Shown: positions 1-9,460, numbered from the stretch's first letter. The stretch: DNA of 64,000 nt from Acinetobacter sp. UBA3106 (GCA_002365595.1 DFAM01000002.1:1-64000); one strand, 5' to 3'. Numbers and translations: made by a program. The notes: generated by a model not told the origin, from the letters alone.

Positions 1-31
1 GATATAATGACTTAGAAATAAGTATCGTGAT

Positions 32-108
32 GCAGCGGTAGTTCAGTTGGTTAGAATACCGGCCTGTCACGCCGGGGGTCGCGGGTTCGAGTCCCGTCCG
101 CTGCGCCA
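32..108 (+). tRNA. tRNA-Asp (GTC)
   Basis: A complete cloverleaf of 77 nt with CCA encoded. The acceptor stem GCAGCGG pairs with CCGCTGC, the anticodon loop is CTGTCAC (anticodon GTC, Asp), and the T arm carries GGTTCGAGTCC. It lies about 90 bp upstream of tRNA-Val in the same direction, so the two may be co-transcribed. Confidence 0.97.
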
Positions 109-198
109 TTTTCTAGATTCCTTGTGCTAGGAAGTGTATAATCAAGCAAGATTTCTTTCTTGCGTCATAAAAATAGCAACGCTATTTTTATTCCTCAA

Positions 199-274
199 GG
201 GCGCTTAGCTCAGTTGGTAGAGCGTCTGCCTTACAAGCAGAATGTCGGCGGTTCGATCCCGTCAGCGCCCACCA
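199..274 (+). tRNA. tRNA-Val (TAC)
   Basis: A complete 76-nt cloverleaf with encoded CCA. The acceptor stem GGGCGCT pairs with AGCGCCC, the anticodon loop is CTTACAA (anticodon TAC, Val), and the T-loop GTTCGATCC is canonical. The 90-nt spacer after tRNA-Asp contains a short inverted repeat around AATAGCAACGCTATTTTTATT that could be a processing or weak termination hairpin. Confidence 0.97.
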
Positions 275-348
275 TATATTCTCCTTGATCAAATCCTATT
301 TATCTCCTAAACTCTTTAGTTAATAATAATTTTAACTATTGAAAAATC

Positions 349-810
349 ATGAGAAATCCATATCAACGCAAGGCTGCGTCTAAAACTCAAAATAATACTT
401 ATAACGCGCAAGAGATCTATAAACAATTTGTTGAAACGATTGTAGCTCAAGGTTATGTTCATGCCTTGTATGATGATGGTTTTGCATTATGTGCAACGCC
501 TACCGGTCAGCGTGCATTCGCCATTTGGCAAAGTAAAGGTCTGGCAAAACTGCTAATCAAAGACAATTGGGCCAATTATCAGGTTCAGGATATTTCACTT
601 AAAGATTTTGTTGAAAAAGTGATTCCTTTTCTACGTCAGGAAAATACCTGTATATCGATGGATTTAACACCAGAAGGGCAAAATGTGCTGGTTGCACCAG
701 AAAAACTATTATTAGATATCAAAAATTACCTGTATCAGATTTATGTCCAAAAACCTGAATTATTTAAAGATGAAAAGCTGCCTTTACCACGTAACATCCG
801 TTTGAACTAA
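349..810 (+). CDS. DUF2750-like hypothetical protein
   Basis: A soluble 153-residue protein with no signal peptide or membrane segment. The central part, roughly residues 25-115, has the layout I associate with DUF2750: an N-terminal helix ending in FVETIVAQG, a short strand pair, the AFAIWQS segment, and a late helix around FVEKVIPFLRQ. That assignment is from memory of the family and its function is not known. The start ATG has only a weak upstream purine run. Its stop lies 2 bp from the stop of the convergent YdcF-like gene, so the two share their 3' boundary. It is preceded by the two tRNA genes and may have its own promoter in the AT-rich 275-348 stretch. Confidence 0.65.
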   Translation: MRNPYQRKAASKTQNNTYNAQEIYKQFVETIVAQGYVHALYDDGFALCATPTGQRAFAIWQSKGLAKLLIKDNWANYQVQDISLKDFVEKVIPFLRQENTCISMDLTPEGQNVLVAPEKLLLDIKNYLYQIYVQKPELFKDEKLPLPRNIRLN

Positions 811-812
811 TT

Positions 813-1595
813 TTAATATTCACGTAATAGCCAGCCGCTGATAAAGGCAAAATATTCGCGCAACCAGGAGTTGTAGCGAATATAAAGCGGTGTTGGAGCA
901 CTGAGGGTGAGTAATTGCTGATAACCTTGATGTTTGGCAATAGCCTTGGCACGTAAAATATGAAAGTCACTGGTAACAATAACAATAGGCTGTTTTAGAG
1001 ATATATGCTGCTGTGCCAGTAAAGGCTGCACATTGCGCAGATTTTCCGCAGTGCTGGTGCTTTTAGCTTCTAATAAAATCCGTGATGGGTCAATATGATG
1101 CTGTTGTTGCAGATATTCAGCCATTACTGTTGCTTCAGAAATCTGTTCTTGGAAACCTTTACCTCCAGTCACCACTAGCAGTGTTTCAGGGTACTGTTTG
1201 GCATAATTGGCACCGACATCTAAACGCTGTTTTAATGTGGGAGAAGGCTGGCCTTTTTCAATGCCACTGCCCAGTATAATGAGGGCAGAAGCAGGCTGAA
1301 CTGTATTAGATTGCTGAATGCTATATTGTAGATAACTGAAAAATATAAATAACGTACTGATCCAAAGAAAAAATCCTACCCATGCACAGCGCCATAAAGT
1401 TTTTCTCATTGGGGTGCGCTGAACAAAGTTTTGAATCCAGGTAAAACACAAGGCATAGAGCATGAGGCCTATACCGATGATCGTAAGAAGAATAATACCA
1501 AGATGCATTTTATCCAGTGAAAGTAGCCATAAGCTATCGAGAGCCAATACACTGCCAATGATAAAACTCAGGCGACGTTTGAAACTGCTGGACAT
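813..1595 (-). CDS. YdcF/ElyC/SanA-family (DUF218) envelope protein
   Basis: A 260-residue inner-membrane protein. The first 90 residues hold about three hydrophobic segments (around residues 8-25, 32-52 and 70-90). A DUF218 domain follows, with the opening strand ALIILGSG, the middle TGGKG motif, the ARILLE-like segment (here SRILLEAKS) with STAENL, and the later VTSDFHILRA strand-helix. Family members act in cell-envelope and undecaprenyl-phosphate physiology, but a substrate cannot be assigned. I chose the ATG at 1595 because AGAG lies just upstream; a longer in-frame start exists at 1634. It converges on the DUF2750-like gene, and a strong terminator separates it from the reductase gene upstream. 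Confidence 0.8.
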   Translation of the reverse strand: MSSSFKRRLSFIIGSVLALDSLWLLSLDKMHLGIILLTIIGIGLMLYALCFTWIQNFVQRTPMRKTLWRCAWVGFFLWISTLFIFFSYLQYSIQQSNTVQPASALIILGSGIEKGQPSPTLKQRLDVGANYAKQYPETLLVVTGGKGFQEQISEATVMAEYLQQQHHIDPSRILLEAKSTSTAENLRNVQPLLAQQHISLKQPIVIVTSDFHILRAKAIAKHQGYQQLLTLSAPTPLYIRYNSWLREYFAFISGWLLREY

Positions 1596-1652
1596 AAGCT
1601 TACTCTGGGTAAATGTTATTGTTAGTTTAAACAAATTGGATGTTTTAAGGAT

Positions 1653-1683
1653 AAAAAACCGGGTACTGAGACCCGGTTTTTTA
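1653..1683 (-). terminator. Terminator of the PepSY reductase gene
   Basis: The arms AAAAAACCGGGT and ACCCGGTTTTTT surround the loop ACTGAG. The hairpin lies 17 bp after the stop of the minus-strand reductase gene and has T-runs on both strands. Confidence 0.85.
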
Positions 1684-1700
1684 TAACATTTAATTAGTAA

Positions 1701-4361
1701 TTAGTAGACATCACGACGATAACGGCCATCCTGACGGAGCTGATCAACGGTTGCTTCACCCAAAACGTCAGTTAAGGCCTGATCGACATCGCTGGCCATA
1801 CCGTTAATGCTACCGCAAACATAGATTACCGCACCATTATTCACCCAGGCTTTGAGCTCTTGAGCCTGTTCACGCAGTTTATGATGCACATAGACTTTTT
1901 CTGCCTGATCACGTGAGAAGGCTAAATCCAGACGTTGTAGCATGCCTGTTGTTTGCCAGGCTTCAATCGTGCTTTGATAGAAGAAATCATGTTCACGTTG
2001 ACGTTCGCCAAAGATCAGCCAGTTTTGGGTGTAATCCTGACGGGTACGTGCATGTAACAAACTCATCAATCCGGCAAGACCTGTACCGTTACCAATACAA
2101 ATTACGGGACGGTTGTCATTAATCAGGTGGAAAGATGGATTATTACGGATACGCAGTGCAATCTCGCTATTTAATGGGGCATGCTGGGTGAGCCAGCCTG
2201 ATCCCAGACCCAATTGACCTTGGGTATCGGACTGTTGGCGCACCACTAAGCGCAGAACTTGCTGTGAAGGAATGCTGGCAATGGAATATTCACGCGAAGG
2301 CAACGCAGGAAGCTGCTCCAGTAAATGCTCCATATTGGCAAAAGGTTCAACTTCAATAGTTAAATCTTTATCCCATAAAGCCTGTTCAATAGTAATATTT
2401 AAAGAATCGACCAAAGTATTTGGCTGAATTTGATGCTGCTGCATAAACTGGGCAATACGATTAGCACTGTTGCCGGGTTGAATCTCGGCAATATCACCGG
2501 CTTGCCAGGTCACTTCATGACTCGGCTTTAACTCGATATTAAATGCTGGTGCACCCAAGCTATTCGGGTTAAGCAGGTCACGTTGGGTTAAGGTCCAGCT
2601 ATCAAACGTTTTTTCGATATTCATGGCTTGTAACTCAAGTTGAGTTACGTTGGCTAAAGCGTTATTCCATGCCTGAATCTGCTCTTGATTGGCATTATCC
2701 ACTTCAATCGTATTAAACAATTGCTGTGCACCATTTTGCTTTAACCAGTCATCAATCGCATGGCCAAAATGACAGAAAGTATCGGGATATTCACGCGAAC
2801 CCAAGGCCAATACGGCATAGTGCAGATGACCTAAATCAGCTTTTTTGCCTAGTATTTTTTTGGCAAAGCCTGAGGCTAAGTCAGGTGCTTCACCGGTACC
2901 GTAAGTACTGGCTACAAATAAAACCTGTTCGGTATTTTTTAAATCATCCAGACTTAAATGTTGTACTGATTTTACTGTTGCGGGTTGACGGGCCTGTTGC
3001 AGGCTGGTGGCTGTACGCCATGCCAGCTGTTCCGCCATACCGGTTTGTGACGCATAGACAATCAGCCAAGGTTTTGCATTGGCATCAATATTGACCGCCG
3101 TTAAGCTATGACGTGCTGCTTGAGTCAGTTTCTTTTGCTTGCGACGTTTCAGATACAGCATCCAGCCGGTAATAAAGAACAATGGCATGCTCAGAGCAGC
3201 CAGCATCGCAAAGAATTGATATACCGGACCAAAGAAGCTACCGCGGTGAACCGGCAGTATGCTGCTCATGATTTTTTCATTGAGCTTTTTATCTTCGTAA
3301 ATTTCCATCTTTTTGATGGCAGACGCCTGATAGTCAAATGTGGCTTTGTTGCGTGCACGTTCATGTTGCGGAATCACATCGACAAAGCTAATTTCAAGTT
3401 CACCATTCGCCTTTTTAGGAACATTCAGGGTAATGCTTGAATAATCACGGCCCACCTGAGCATTAAAGCCGTTCCAGCTTTGGCTGAGAGCCAGATTGAT
3501 TTGCTCTGGGCTTAAGCCTTTTTTCTCACGTTTTTCACCGCGCTGCTGTTCACCAGCTGCTCCGTGATCATTCGCAGAGATAGCCTTTTCCCTGTTACCT
3601 GTAGCTGAATTACGTGGTTCTGAGCCTTCACGCTTTCCGCGTTCTTCACCATCACGTGGTTTTTCAGTTTCACCCTTGGACTCTTTTTGTTGTTCAACGC
3701 CCATCACAGTATACAGGCCACTACGCCACCAGCCATAAGACCAGGTTAGACCCGTACAGGCAATAATCAGGAAGAAAACCACGACCCAGGTACCCACCAC
3801 GGCATGTAGGTCCCAAATAAAATTACGGCCTTTCAGTTGTGGTTTGATCATGAACCACTGTTTAAAAGAATGCTTTTTGGGCCAGCGCAGATATAAACCG
3901 CTGAAGATAAAGATCAGCAGCATGAGGGTACATGCACCAGTAATCTGTTTGCCGACGGGTCCAACGGTCAGGTTGCGATGTAACTGCTCGATAAACTTAA
4001 AAAATTCTCGACTTTTGACTTCAGGTAAAACTTCAGCAGTGTAGGGGTTAATCATCATGGTATAACCCTTACGCGCACCTTCTTTCACAATATTAATGCT
4101 CGAAGATACGGTTGGGTCTTTAGCCACGGTGATGCTGTTAATTTTCATCTCTGGATCAGTTTTCTGGAAATGCTGATACAGCTCGGCAGGGGTTAATTTA
4201 TCTTGTTTTTCAACCTGGACGGTATAACTATCTGGATTGAGCCATTTCTGGATAGGCTGTTCATAGGAGTAAATGGCACCGGTTACCCCCATAATCGAGA
4301 GGATTAACCCGGCAGTAATACCCAGAAACCAGTGAATCTGGAAAAAGATTTTTTTTAACAT
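1701..4361 (-). CDS. PepSY-domain / flavodoxin / FAD-NAD(P)H reductase fusion (CysJ-like)
   Basis: An 886-residue membrane flavoprotein. Residues 1-410 form a PepSY-TM region with membrane segments near 8-30, 140-160, 185-208 and 380-403. A flavodoxin domain starts near 432 (IVYASQTGMAEQ, then VASTYGTGEAPD). The C-terminal half is a CysJ-type FAD/NAD(P)H module with REYSIAS for FAD and IGNGTGLAG for the nucleotide. Such fusions are usually annotated as sulfite reductase flavoprotein alpha-like, but the membrane half argues for transmembrane electron transfer, plausibly ferric-siderophore reduction. A Fur-box-like site in its promoter supports an iron role. Residues about 221-282 are a strongly charged, Glu/Lys/Arg/Gly-rich insertion between membrane segments. 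The iron role is inference; the domain order is seen. Confidence 0.85.
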   Translation of the reverse strand: MLKKIFFQIHWFLGITAGLILSIMGVTGAIYSYEQPIQKWLNPDSYTVQVEKQDKLTPAELYQHFQKTDPEMKINSITVAKDPTVSSSINIVKEGARKGYTMMINPYTAEVLPEVKSREFFKFIEQLHRNLTVGPVGKQITGACTLMLLIFIFSGLYLRWPKKHSFKQWFMIKPQLKGRNFIWDLHAVVGTWVVVFFLIIACTGLTWSYGWWRSGLYTVMGVEQQKESKGETEKPRDGEERGKREGSEPRNSATGNREKAISANDHGAAGEQQRGEKREKKGLSPEQINLALSQSWNGFNAQVGRDYSSITLNVPKKANGELEISFVDVIPQHERARNKATFDYQASAIKKMEIYEDKKLNEKIMSSILPVHRGSFFGPVYQFFAMLAALSMPLFFITGWMLYLKRRKQKKLTQAARHSLTAVNIDANAKPWLIVYASQTGMAEQLAWRTATSLQQARQPATVKSVQHLSLDDLKNTEQVLFVASTYGTGEAPDLASGFAKKILGKKADLGHLHYAVLALGSREYPDTFCHFGHAIDDWLKQNGAQQLFNTIEVDNANQEQIQAWNNALANVTQLELQAMNIEKTFDSWTLTQRDLLNPNSLGAPAFNIELKPSHEVTWQAGDIAEIQPGNSANRIAQFMQQHQIQPNTLVDSLNITIEQALWDKDLTIEVEPFANMEHLLEQLPALPSREYSIASIPSQQVLRLVVRQQSDTQGQLGLGSGWLTQHAPLNSEIALRIRNNPSFHLINDNRPVICIGNGTGLAGLMSLLHARTRQDYTQNWLIFGERQREHDFFYQSTIEAWQTTGMLQRLDLAFSRDQAEKVYVHHKLREQAQELKAWVNNGAVIYVCGSINGMASDVDQALTDVLGEATVDQLRQDGRYRRDVY

Positions 4362-4442
4362 AACCGAAGAGGATGCTGAGAATAGACAGAATTACGCTGA
4401 ATTATAACTGAACTTTTCCAAAATGATATCGATTTTGTAGGT

Positions 4443-4461
4443 AATATCTATTCTCATTATC
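4443..4461 (-). promoter_or_regulatory. Fur-box-like operator
   Basis: On the minus strand this 19-mer reads GATAATGAGAATAGATATT, against the Fur consensus GATAATGATAATCATTATC. The left half is nearly perfect and the right half is degenerate. It sits 82 bp upstream of the reductase ATG, in the expected promoter region. Iron-dependent repression is inferred. Confidence 0.65.
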
Positions 4462-4480
4462 ATTTAATTTTGTCGGAATT

Positions 4481-4508
4481 AAAAAACCCCCAGTCTGGAG
4501 GTTTTTTT
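4481..4508 (-). terminator. Terminator of the YcxB-like gene
   Basis: The imperfect hairpin AAAAAACC-c-CCAG-t-CTGG-a-GGTTTTTT, with T-runs on both sides, lies just after the stop of the minus-strand gene at 4530-5090. Confidence 0.8.
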
Positions 4509-4529
4509 ATGTCTAGCTTGCAGTAGCGT

Positions 4530-5090
4530 TTAAATCTGTTTTGCTTCGCCCACAGTTTCAGTTAAGTGCTTACGAATGGTATTGAATGAAAAATTCTTTG
4601 AATCCATACGCTTTGGCAAGATATAAGCACCTTGCTGACCTTTTACCTTGAAGTTAATCAACATAAAGTCAGGCGTGTTATACCATTCATACACATCTTT
4701 CCAGCCAATCGCACCGACACCTTCTTGTGCACCCATTTGTTGACGCATAATCAAGCCGTGGGGTTGAACGCCTAAGCGAATGCCTTTGATTTCCTGAACC
4801 GGAAATTCATTCATCTTGCGTTTCACGTACCATTCCAGGCCGAATTTACGCACGAGGAAGTAAGCAACAACACAGACCAATGCCACCCAACAGAAAATGG
4901 TGGAATAGTTTTTCAGCAAGATGATGCCAACAATCGAAAGTACAGCAACGGCTGCCATGATCATCCAGGCTTTGGTGCCGATTTTATTGGTGCTACGCCA
5001 GATGGCAAGTTGAGCTTGACGTTGTTCAGCCTCTGAAATTTCATAGTTCACAGGCTGTAGGGTATAAGCGTATAAATTTTTCGCGGTCAT
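4530..5090 (-). CDS. YcxB-like membrane protein
   Basis: A 186-residue protein with two adjacent hydrophobic helices (about residues 41-60 and 65-82), followed by a cytoplasmic C-terminal domain with the pattern of YcxB-like proteins: a basic helix after the membrane, then GIRLGVQPHGL, a central IGWKDVYEW segment and a terminal YILPKR stretch. The function of the family is unknown. The ATG start is clear and a terminator follows the stop. It is separated from the reductase gene by that terminator and the Fur-like site, so the two are unlikely to share a transcript. Confidence 0.65.
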   Translation of the reverse strand: MTAKNLYAYTLQPVNYEISEAEQRQAQLAIWRSTNKIGTKAWMIMAAVAVLSIVGIILLKNYSTIFCWVALVCVVAYFLVRKFGLEWYVKRKMNEFPVQEIKGIRLGVQPHGLIMRQQMGAQEGVGAIGWKDVYEWYNTPDFMLINFKVKGQQGAYILPKRMDSKNFSFNTIRKHLTETVGEAKQI

Positions 5091-5175
5091 AATGAAAATA
5101 ACAAATCTAGAACTGTAAAAAGTTTAGCATTATTTATACCAATTCAGTGAGTATATTGTTCCAAAATCATCCTAT

Positions 5176-7350
5176 TTATAATGAGGCTAATTCGGTGGCC
5201 TTTTCATCACGGTCATGGCTCAAACTTTGCTTTAAACGACTGAGTTGATTCAGAATACTGAGCATTAACGATAATTGCTGCAAAACGATCAGAGATTTTT
5301 GATCATCTTCGTTATTTTGGCTCAAGCGTTGCCGTATGGTATGCAACATATTTTGTGCTGTCAGGTCGGGCACTTCATCTTTTAACAACGCACCTTGAAT
5401 GTCATCCAGAGACTGATCGAGTAGCTGCAGAACTTCTTGATCTGAAATTTTCTCACGATGTGCACCCAGTGCAGCAATATAACTGAGCAGGGTATGATTC
5501 AAACACAAGAATTCAAAAGCCAGGCTTTTTTGTACCGGATCAAAATCAGGTTCTGTGGCCAGGGTCGAAATCAGTGAAGCGACATCTGCATCATTGTTAT
5601 TTGCAGCGCGACGCACCACCCGATATTTCAACCCGTTATTACGTCCATTTTTATACTGTTGAATGACTTCGGCTAAGTATTCACATTGAGCAGTGAGTGA
5701 GCGTTGGATGGTGCGCGGTAGACGGCGGAATTTCCAGTCCGGGAAGATAAAGCTGACTCCGAACCATGCCAAAGCACAGCCAATTAAGGTATCAATCATG
5801 CGGGGTAGGGCTGCTTCAAAGCCCATTCCATCCAGATTAAAGTTAATCAGCGCAAGAATGGTAATAAAGGCGGTGGCTTGGGCATATTGTTTACTGCGCA
5901 ATTCGAAGAACAGTACACCACTTAAAATCAACAATAATAATTGCCCCTCAATAGAAGGGATAAAGTACAAAATGGCATAACCGAGAATAATACCGACCAA
6001 AGTGCCGACAATACGCAGGCGTAAACGGCGTTTGGTGGCATTAAAGTTGGGTTGGCTGACAAAAAGAGCTGTCAGTAAAATCCAGTAGCCATATTCAATA
6101 TTGGTCACTTGCACAAAAATATAGCCAATCAGCAGGACCATAGAGACCCGGATTGCATGTCTAAACAGCACAGATTCTGGCGTTAAATGTTGTTTGATGC
6201 GGATGACAATATCATCCCAGCCTTTTAAATCATCATCTTTCAGCTGGTTTTCAATATGTTTGCTTTTATCAAACTTGATATGCCGCTCTGTTTCGACATT
6301 ACGCAGTTGCGCATCAATCGACTTTAAATTTTGATACAGAGAAAATAGCGCATTGACCCACACCTGGTCATATTGCTGTTCAGAGCGCAATTTCTCCAAA
6401 GATAGCTTTAAATTGGCAAAAGCGTGTTTAAAGCGTTTGTTATGTTGATAGGTTTCCCGGTGCAAAATACTGTGACTTAAATCTTTGCAGGCCTTCGCCT
6501 GGATAGAAAGAATCCGCTGAAAGCGAAATAAAATGTCGCTATGTTCAAAAATTTTGACCAGTTTCTGATAGTCAATGTGCGCTGAATCTGCACGTTCATG
6601 GATATCCTGCGCCACAAAATAATATTGCAGGCTGCGACGGGTATCTTTTTGCCCCCGGTCACCTTTTAAGCGGGTGAGAAGCGCAGTTTTCATTTCATTG
6701 AAAATGCCGACCAGCTTGCCATTTTCCAGCGATAGCTCAATCATGCTTTGCTGATAACTGTCTGGGGTCATGTCGACATCAAACAGATTGGACTTGGCAA
6801 ACAGAAAGTCACCCAGTGATGAATAGCACTGTGAGAGTTTGTCTTGAACCTGACGCACAGGAAACAGTAAAAAACTGATGGTGGAAATCAGGCCATACCA
6901 TGCAGCACCTGCAACCAGCAGCAAGGCTTGGCTATACCAGTTGTCAAATAACTCAACACCGAGCATCGAGTAAACGGAAATCACCAGACAACCATAGGAA
7001 ATGGTCGCATAACGCCGTCCCAAGGAACCGAGCAGAATCAAACCAATACAAGATACAATCAGCCCGAGAGCAAACAAAACTGGATAAGGAAATAAAAAAT
7101 AAATCGAAACAGCAGTAATAAAGAAGCCGATATAAGTATAAATCAGGTTCATGATGCGAACCGAAAAGCGGTCATCAATATCACTTAAGCCGGCAGCAAC
7201 CACACCCAGGGTCAAGGGAATGGTGGCTAACTGATGCCCCATAAAATAGGGCACAAAGGCGGTTCCTGCAAATGCAATAATCATGCGCAGGTTATACATA
7301 AATGTCGTGTTATAAGTCGCTTGTTTAAGACGCGTCAGCCAAGATTTCAA
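5176..7350 (-). CDS. yccS: YccS-type FUSC-family inner-membrane protein
   Basis: A 724-residue protein with the duplicated FUSC architecture: a first block of about six membrane helices (residues 20-170), a long cytoplasmic helical region (about 180-390), a second membrane block (about 395-530), and a C-terminal soluble helical domain. The length and order match the YccS/YhfK group. The related AaeB family exports aromatic acids, but the substrate of this subgroup is unknown. The start codon appears to be TTG at 7350, supported by AGGAC six bases upstream; no ATG nearby has comparable support. It is transcribed divergently from the Bcr/CflA pump, so both genes fire from the 7351-7485 spacer. 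Confidence 0.85.
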   Translation of the reverse strand: MKSWLTRLKQATYNTTFMYNLRMIIAFAGTAFVPYFMGHQLATIPLTLGVVAAGLSDIDDRFSVRIMNLIYTYIGFFITAVSIYFLFPYPVLFALGLIVSCIGLILLGSLGRRYATISYGCLVISVYSMLGVELFDNWYSQALLLVAGAAWYGLISTISFLLFPVRQVQDKLSQCYSSLGDFLFAKSNLFDVDMTPDSYQQSMIELSLENGKLVGIFNEMKTALLTRLKGDRGQKDTRRSLQYYFVAQDIHERADSAHIDYQKLVKIFEHSDILFRFQRILSIQAKACKDLSHSILHRETYQHNKRFKHAFANLKLSLEKLRSEQQYDQVWVNALFSLYQNLKSIDAQLRNVETERHIKFDKSKHIENQLKDDDLKGWDDIVIRIKQHLTPESVLFRHAIRVSMVLLIGYIFVQVTNIEYGYWILLTALFVSQPNFNATKRRLRLRIVGTLVGIILGYAILYFIPSIEGQLLLLILSGVLFFELRSKQYAQATAFITILALINFNLDGMGFEAALPRMIDTLIGCALAWFGVSFIFPDWKFRRLPRTIQRSLTAQCEYLAEVIQQYKNGRNNGLKYRVVRRAANNNDADVASLISTLATEPDFDPVQKSLAFEFLCLNHTLLSYIAALGAHREKISDQEVLQLLDQSLDDIQGALLKDEVPDLTAQNMLHTIRQRLSQNNEDDQKSLIVLQQLSLMLSILNQLSRLKQSLSHDRDEKATELASL

Positions 7351-7485
7351 GTTATGTCCTAATCACCAGAGGATTTATGTATGGAGAAGTAAATTATGTG
7401 AAATTTCACTCTCAATCCTTAGAAATAATACTATGTACAGTGTAAGCTTGTCTTTAAAGCCTGCATTTAAAAATTAAATATCGAT

Positions 7486-8703
7486 ATGTCTGAACAACAG
7501 TCTACACAACAATATTCCACGGCATGGATTATGCTGCTGGCCTTATTGACCTCATTAGGTCCACTTTCTATTGATATGTATTTACCAGCCTTGCCACAAA
7601 TGGCACAGGATTTTGGTGTCAGTACGCAAATGGTGGCCAATACTTTGCCAGCTTATTTTTTAGGTCTGGCTTTGGGGCAGCTGATTTATGGTCCCTTGAG
7701 TGACCGGATTGGGCGCAAAACCCCGCTCTATTTTGGCTTGGCACTTTACGTGGTGGCAAGTCTGCTGTGTATTTTTGCCAGCAATGAGTGGAGCTTGATT
7801 GCTGCACGTATATTACAGGCGGTTGGGGGCTGTGTCGGGGTAGTGATTGCACGGGCTGCCATTCGTGACCGTCTGGATATGCAGGCTTCTGCTCAGGCCT
7901 TTGCCAGTATGATGATTGTGATGGGAATTGCCCCGGTTATCGCGCCAAGTTTAGGCGCCATTGTATTGAAGTTCTTTGCCTGGCAGGCAGTATTTGGTTT
8001 TTTAACTATGATTGGGTTGATCTGTTTAGTCTGTGTACACTTTTTCTTTAAAGAAAGTTTGCCGCTTGAACACCGTTTAAAGCTGAATGTCGCCCAGATT
8101 ATTCAGCTATATGGCAGTATTTTTAAAGACCCGAGTTTTAAATGGCCAATGTTGGCCGGCTGTTTTTCTGGTGGCATTTTATTCTGTTATATCAGTTCCT
8201 CTGCTGCAGTGTTGATGGATGATTTTGGATTAACTCAACAGCAATTTGCTTATGCATTTGGCCTGAATGCCTTTGGTATCATGTTGTTATCGACCTTAAA
8301 TAAAAAGCTGGGTCATCAATTTTCGGTAATGAGCCGCCTGAAAATAGGCGGCATCATTCAGTTAATTGGAGCATCCATTTTATTTGTCGCAGGTTTTATT
8401 GGTCATAGCCCATTATGGGTAGTATTGATGGGCATGTTCTGGGCAGTGGCAGGCATTGGCTTTACCGGCCCGAATGCGATGGCATTGGCCATGTCGGAAC
8501 AGGGGGCGCAAGCCGGTACAGCCAGTGCCATTATGGGAAGTATGCAATTTGCTTGTGGCTTGCTTGGCGGCGTGATTTTGAATTTTCTCATCTGGAATTC
8601 ATTGCTCAATATGGGGATTTTGATGTTGATCTTCGTGGGAATTACATTGCTTTCCATTATGCAGCTCAGCAGACAGCTTCAGAATAAAAGTTTTAATACC
8701 TAA
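7486..8703 (+). CDS. Bcr/CflA-family multidrug efflux MFS transporter
   Basis: A 405-residue, 12-helix major-facilitator transporter. The first helix ends in the typical DHA1 drug-exporter segment SIDMYLPALP, and the loop between helices 2 and 3 holds the MFS signature PLSDRIGRKTP. The ILQAVGGC segment in helix 4 and the RAAIRD motif after it are characteristic of Bcr/CflA proteins, which export drugs such as bicyclomycin or chloramphenicol by proton antiport. The actual substrate cannot be read from the sequence. No clear ribosome-binding site precedes the ATG. It is divergent from yccS and ends at a bidirectional terminator shared with the nitroreductase gene. Confidence 0.88.
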   Translation: MSEQQSTQQYSTAWIMLLALLTSLGPLSIDMYLPALPQMAQDFGVSTQMVANTLPAYFLGLALGQLIYGPLSDRIGRKTPLYFGLALYVVASLLCIFASNEWSLIAARILQAVGGCVGVVIARAAIRDRLDMQASAQAFASMMIVMGIAPVIAPSLGAIVLKFFAWQAVFGFLTMIGLICLVCVHFFFKESLPLEHRLKLNVAQIIQLYGSIFKDPSFKWPMLAGCFSGGILFCYISSSAAVLMDDFGLTQQQFAYAFGLNAFGIMLLSTLNKKLGHQFSVMSRLKIGGIIQLIGASILFVAGFIGHSPLWVVLMGMFWAVAGIGFTGPNAMALAMSEQGAQAGTASAIMGSMQFACGLLGGVILNFLIWNSLLNMGILMLIFVGITLLSIMQLSRQLQNKSFNT

Positions 8704-8708
8704 ATATA

Positions 8709-8741
8709 AAAAAAGAGATCTGAAAACCAGGTCTCTTTTTT
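8709..8741. terminator. Bidirectional terminator between the efflux pump and nitroreductase genes
   Basis: The 14-nt arms AAAAAAGAGATCTG and CAGGTCTCTTTTTT pair with one mismatch around AAAAC. The genes on both sides converge on it. Confidence 0.85.
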
Positions 8742-8752
8742 ATTGAAGCCAA

Positions 8753-9460
8753 TTATTGATCCATAAACACAGTAAATTCTTCAACCGCAATACGTGGCGT
8801 AATAAAGCTATTCACGATATGTTCGGGGTCGGCATAACCAAGCGCGACTGTACAAACCAGTTCTTCATCTTCCGGGGCATTCAGCACATCCATTACGATG
8901 CCATGAAAATGATTCCAGGCTGCTTGAGGACAGGTATCCAGCCCGCGTGCTTTTGCTGCAATTATCACGTTTTGAATCATCATGGCAATATCCATTTTTG
9001 AGCCAATACCCATGGCTTTATTTACGGTGAAATACAGCCCAACCGGCGCATCAAAAAGTTGAAAATTTCGCAGTTGTTGCTGTGCCATTTTATCTTTTTC
9101 ACCTTTTTGAATATTTAAGAGACCATATAGACCCCAGCCATTTTCACGGCGACGCTCAATAAAAGGGGAAATCCATTTTTCTGGATAGTAGGCAAAAGTT
9201 TCTTGATGCTGCTGTGCAAGTTCAGGTTTTTCATAAAGTTCAAGTTGTGCCTTGCATACACGCTCGACCATTTCATCACGCTTTTTTCCGCTAACCACAT
9301 AGACCTTCCAGGGTTGGGTATTGGTTCCTGATGGCGCCCGGCTTGCTACTGCTAAAATATCTTTAATCATATGCGGATCAACAGGCTGATTCAAAAAAGC
9401 ACGCACGGAATGGCGAGAAGTAATAGCAGCATCCACGTTCTGAACTTGCGCTAAAATCAT
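8753..9460 (-). CDS. Nitroreductase-family FMN oxidoreductase
   Basis: A 235-residue cytosolic protein of the nitroreductase superfamily. Near the N-terminus it has the FMN-phosphate segment SRHSVRAFLNQPV, then the RAPSGTNTQPW motif, and late in the chain CPQAAWNHF and the strand VALGYADPE. The family uses FMN and NAD(P)H to reduce nitroaromatics, quinones or enones; the natural substrate is unknown. The ATG at 9460 is preceded by AAGGAA at good spacing. It is transcribed alone, convergent with the efflux pump and divergent from the DcaP porin. Confidence 0.88.
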   Translation of the reverse strand: MILAQVQNVDAAITSRHSVRAFLNQPVDPHMIKDILAVASRAPSGTNTQPWKVYVVSGKKRDEMVERVCKAQLELYEKPELAQQHQETFAYYPEKWISPFIERRRENGWGLYGLLNIQKGEKDKMAQQQLRNFQLFDAPVGLYFTVNKAMGIGSKMDIAMMIQNVIIAAKARGLDTCPQAAWNHFHGIVMDVLNAPEDEELVCTVALGYADPEHIVNSFITPRIAVEEFTVFMDQ

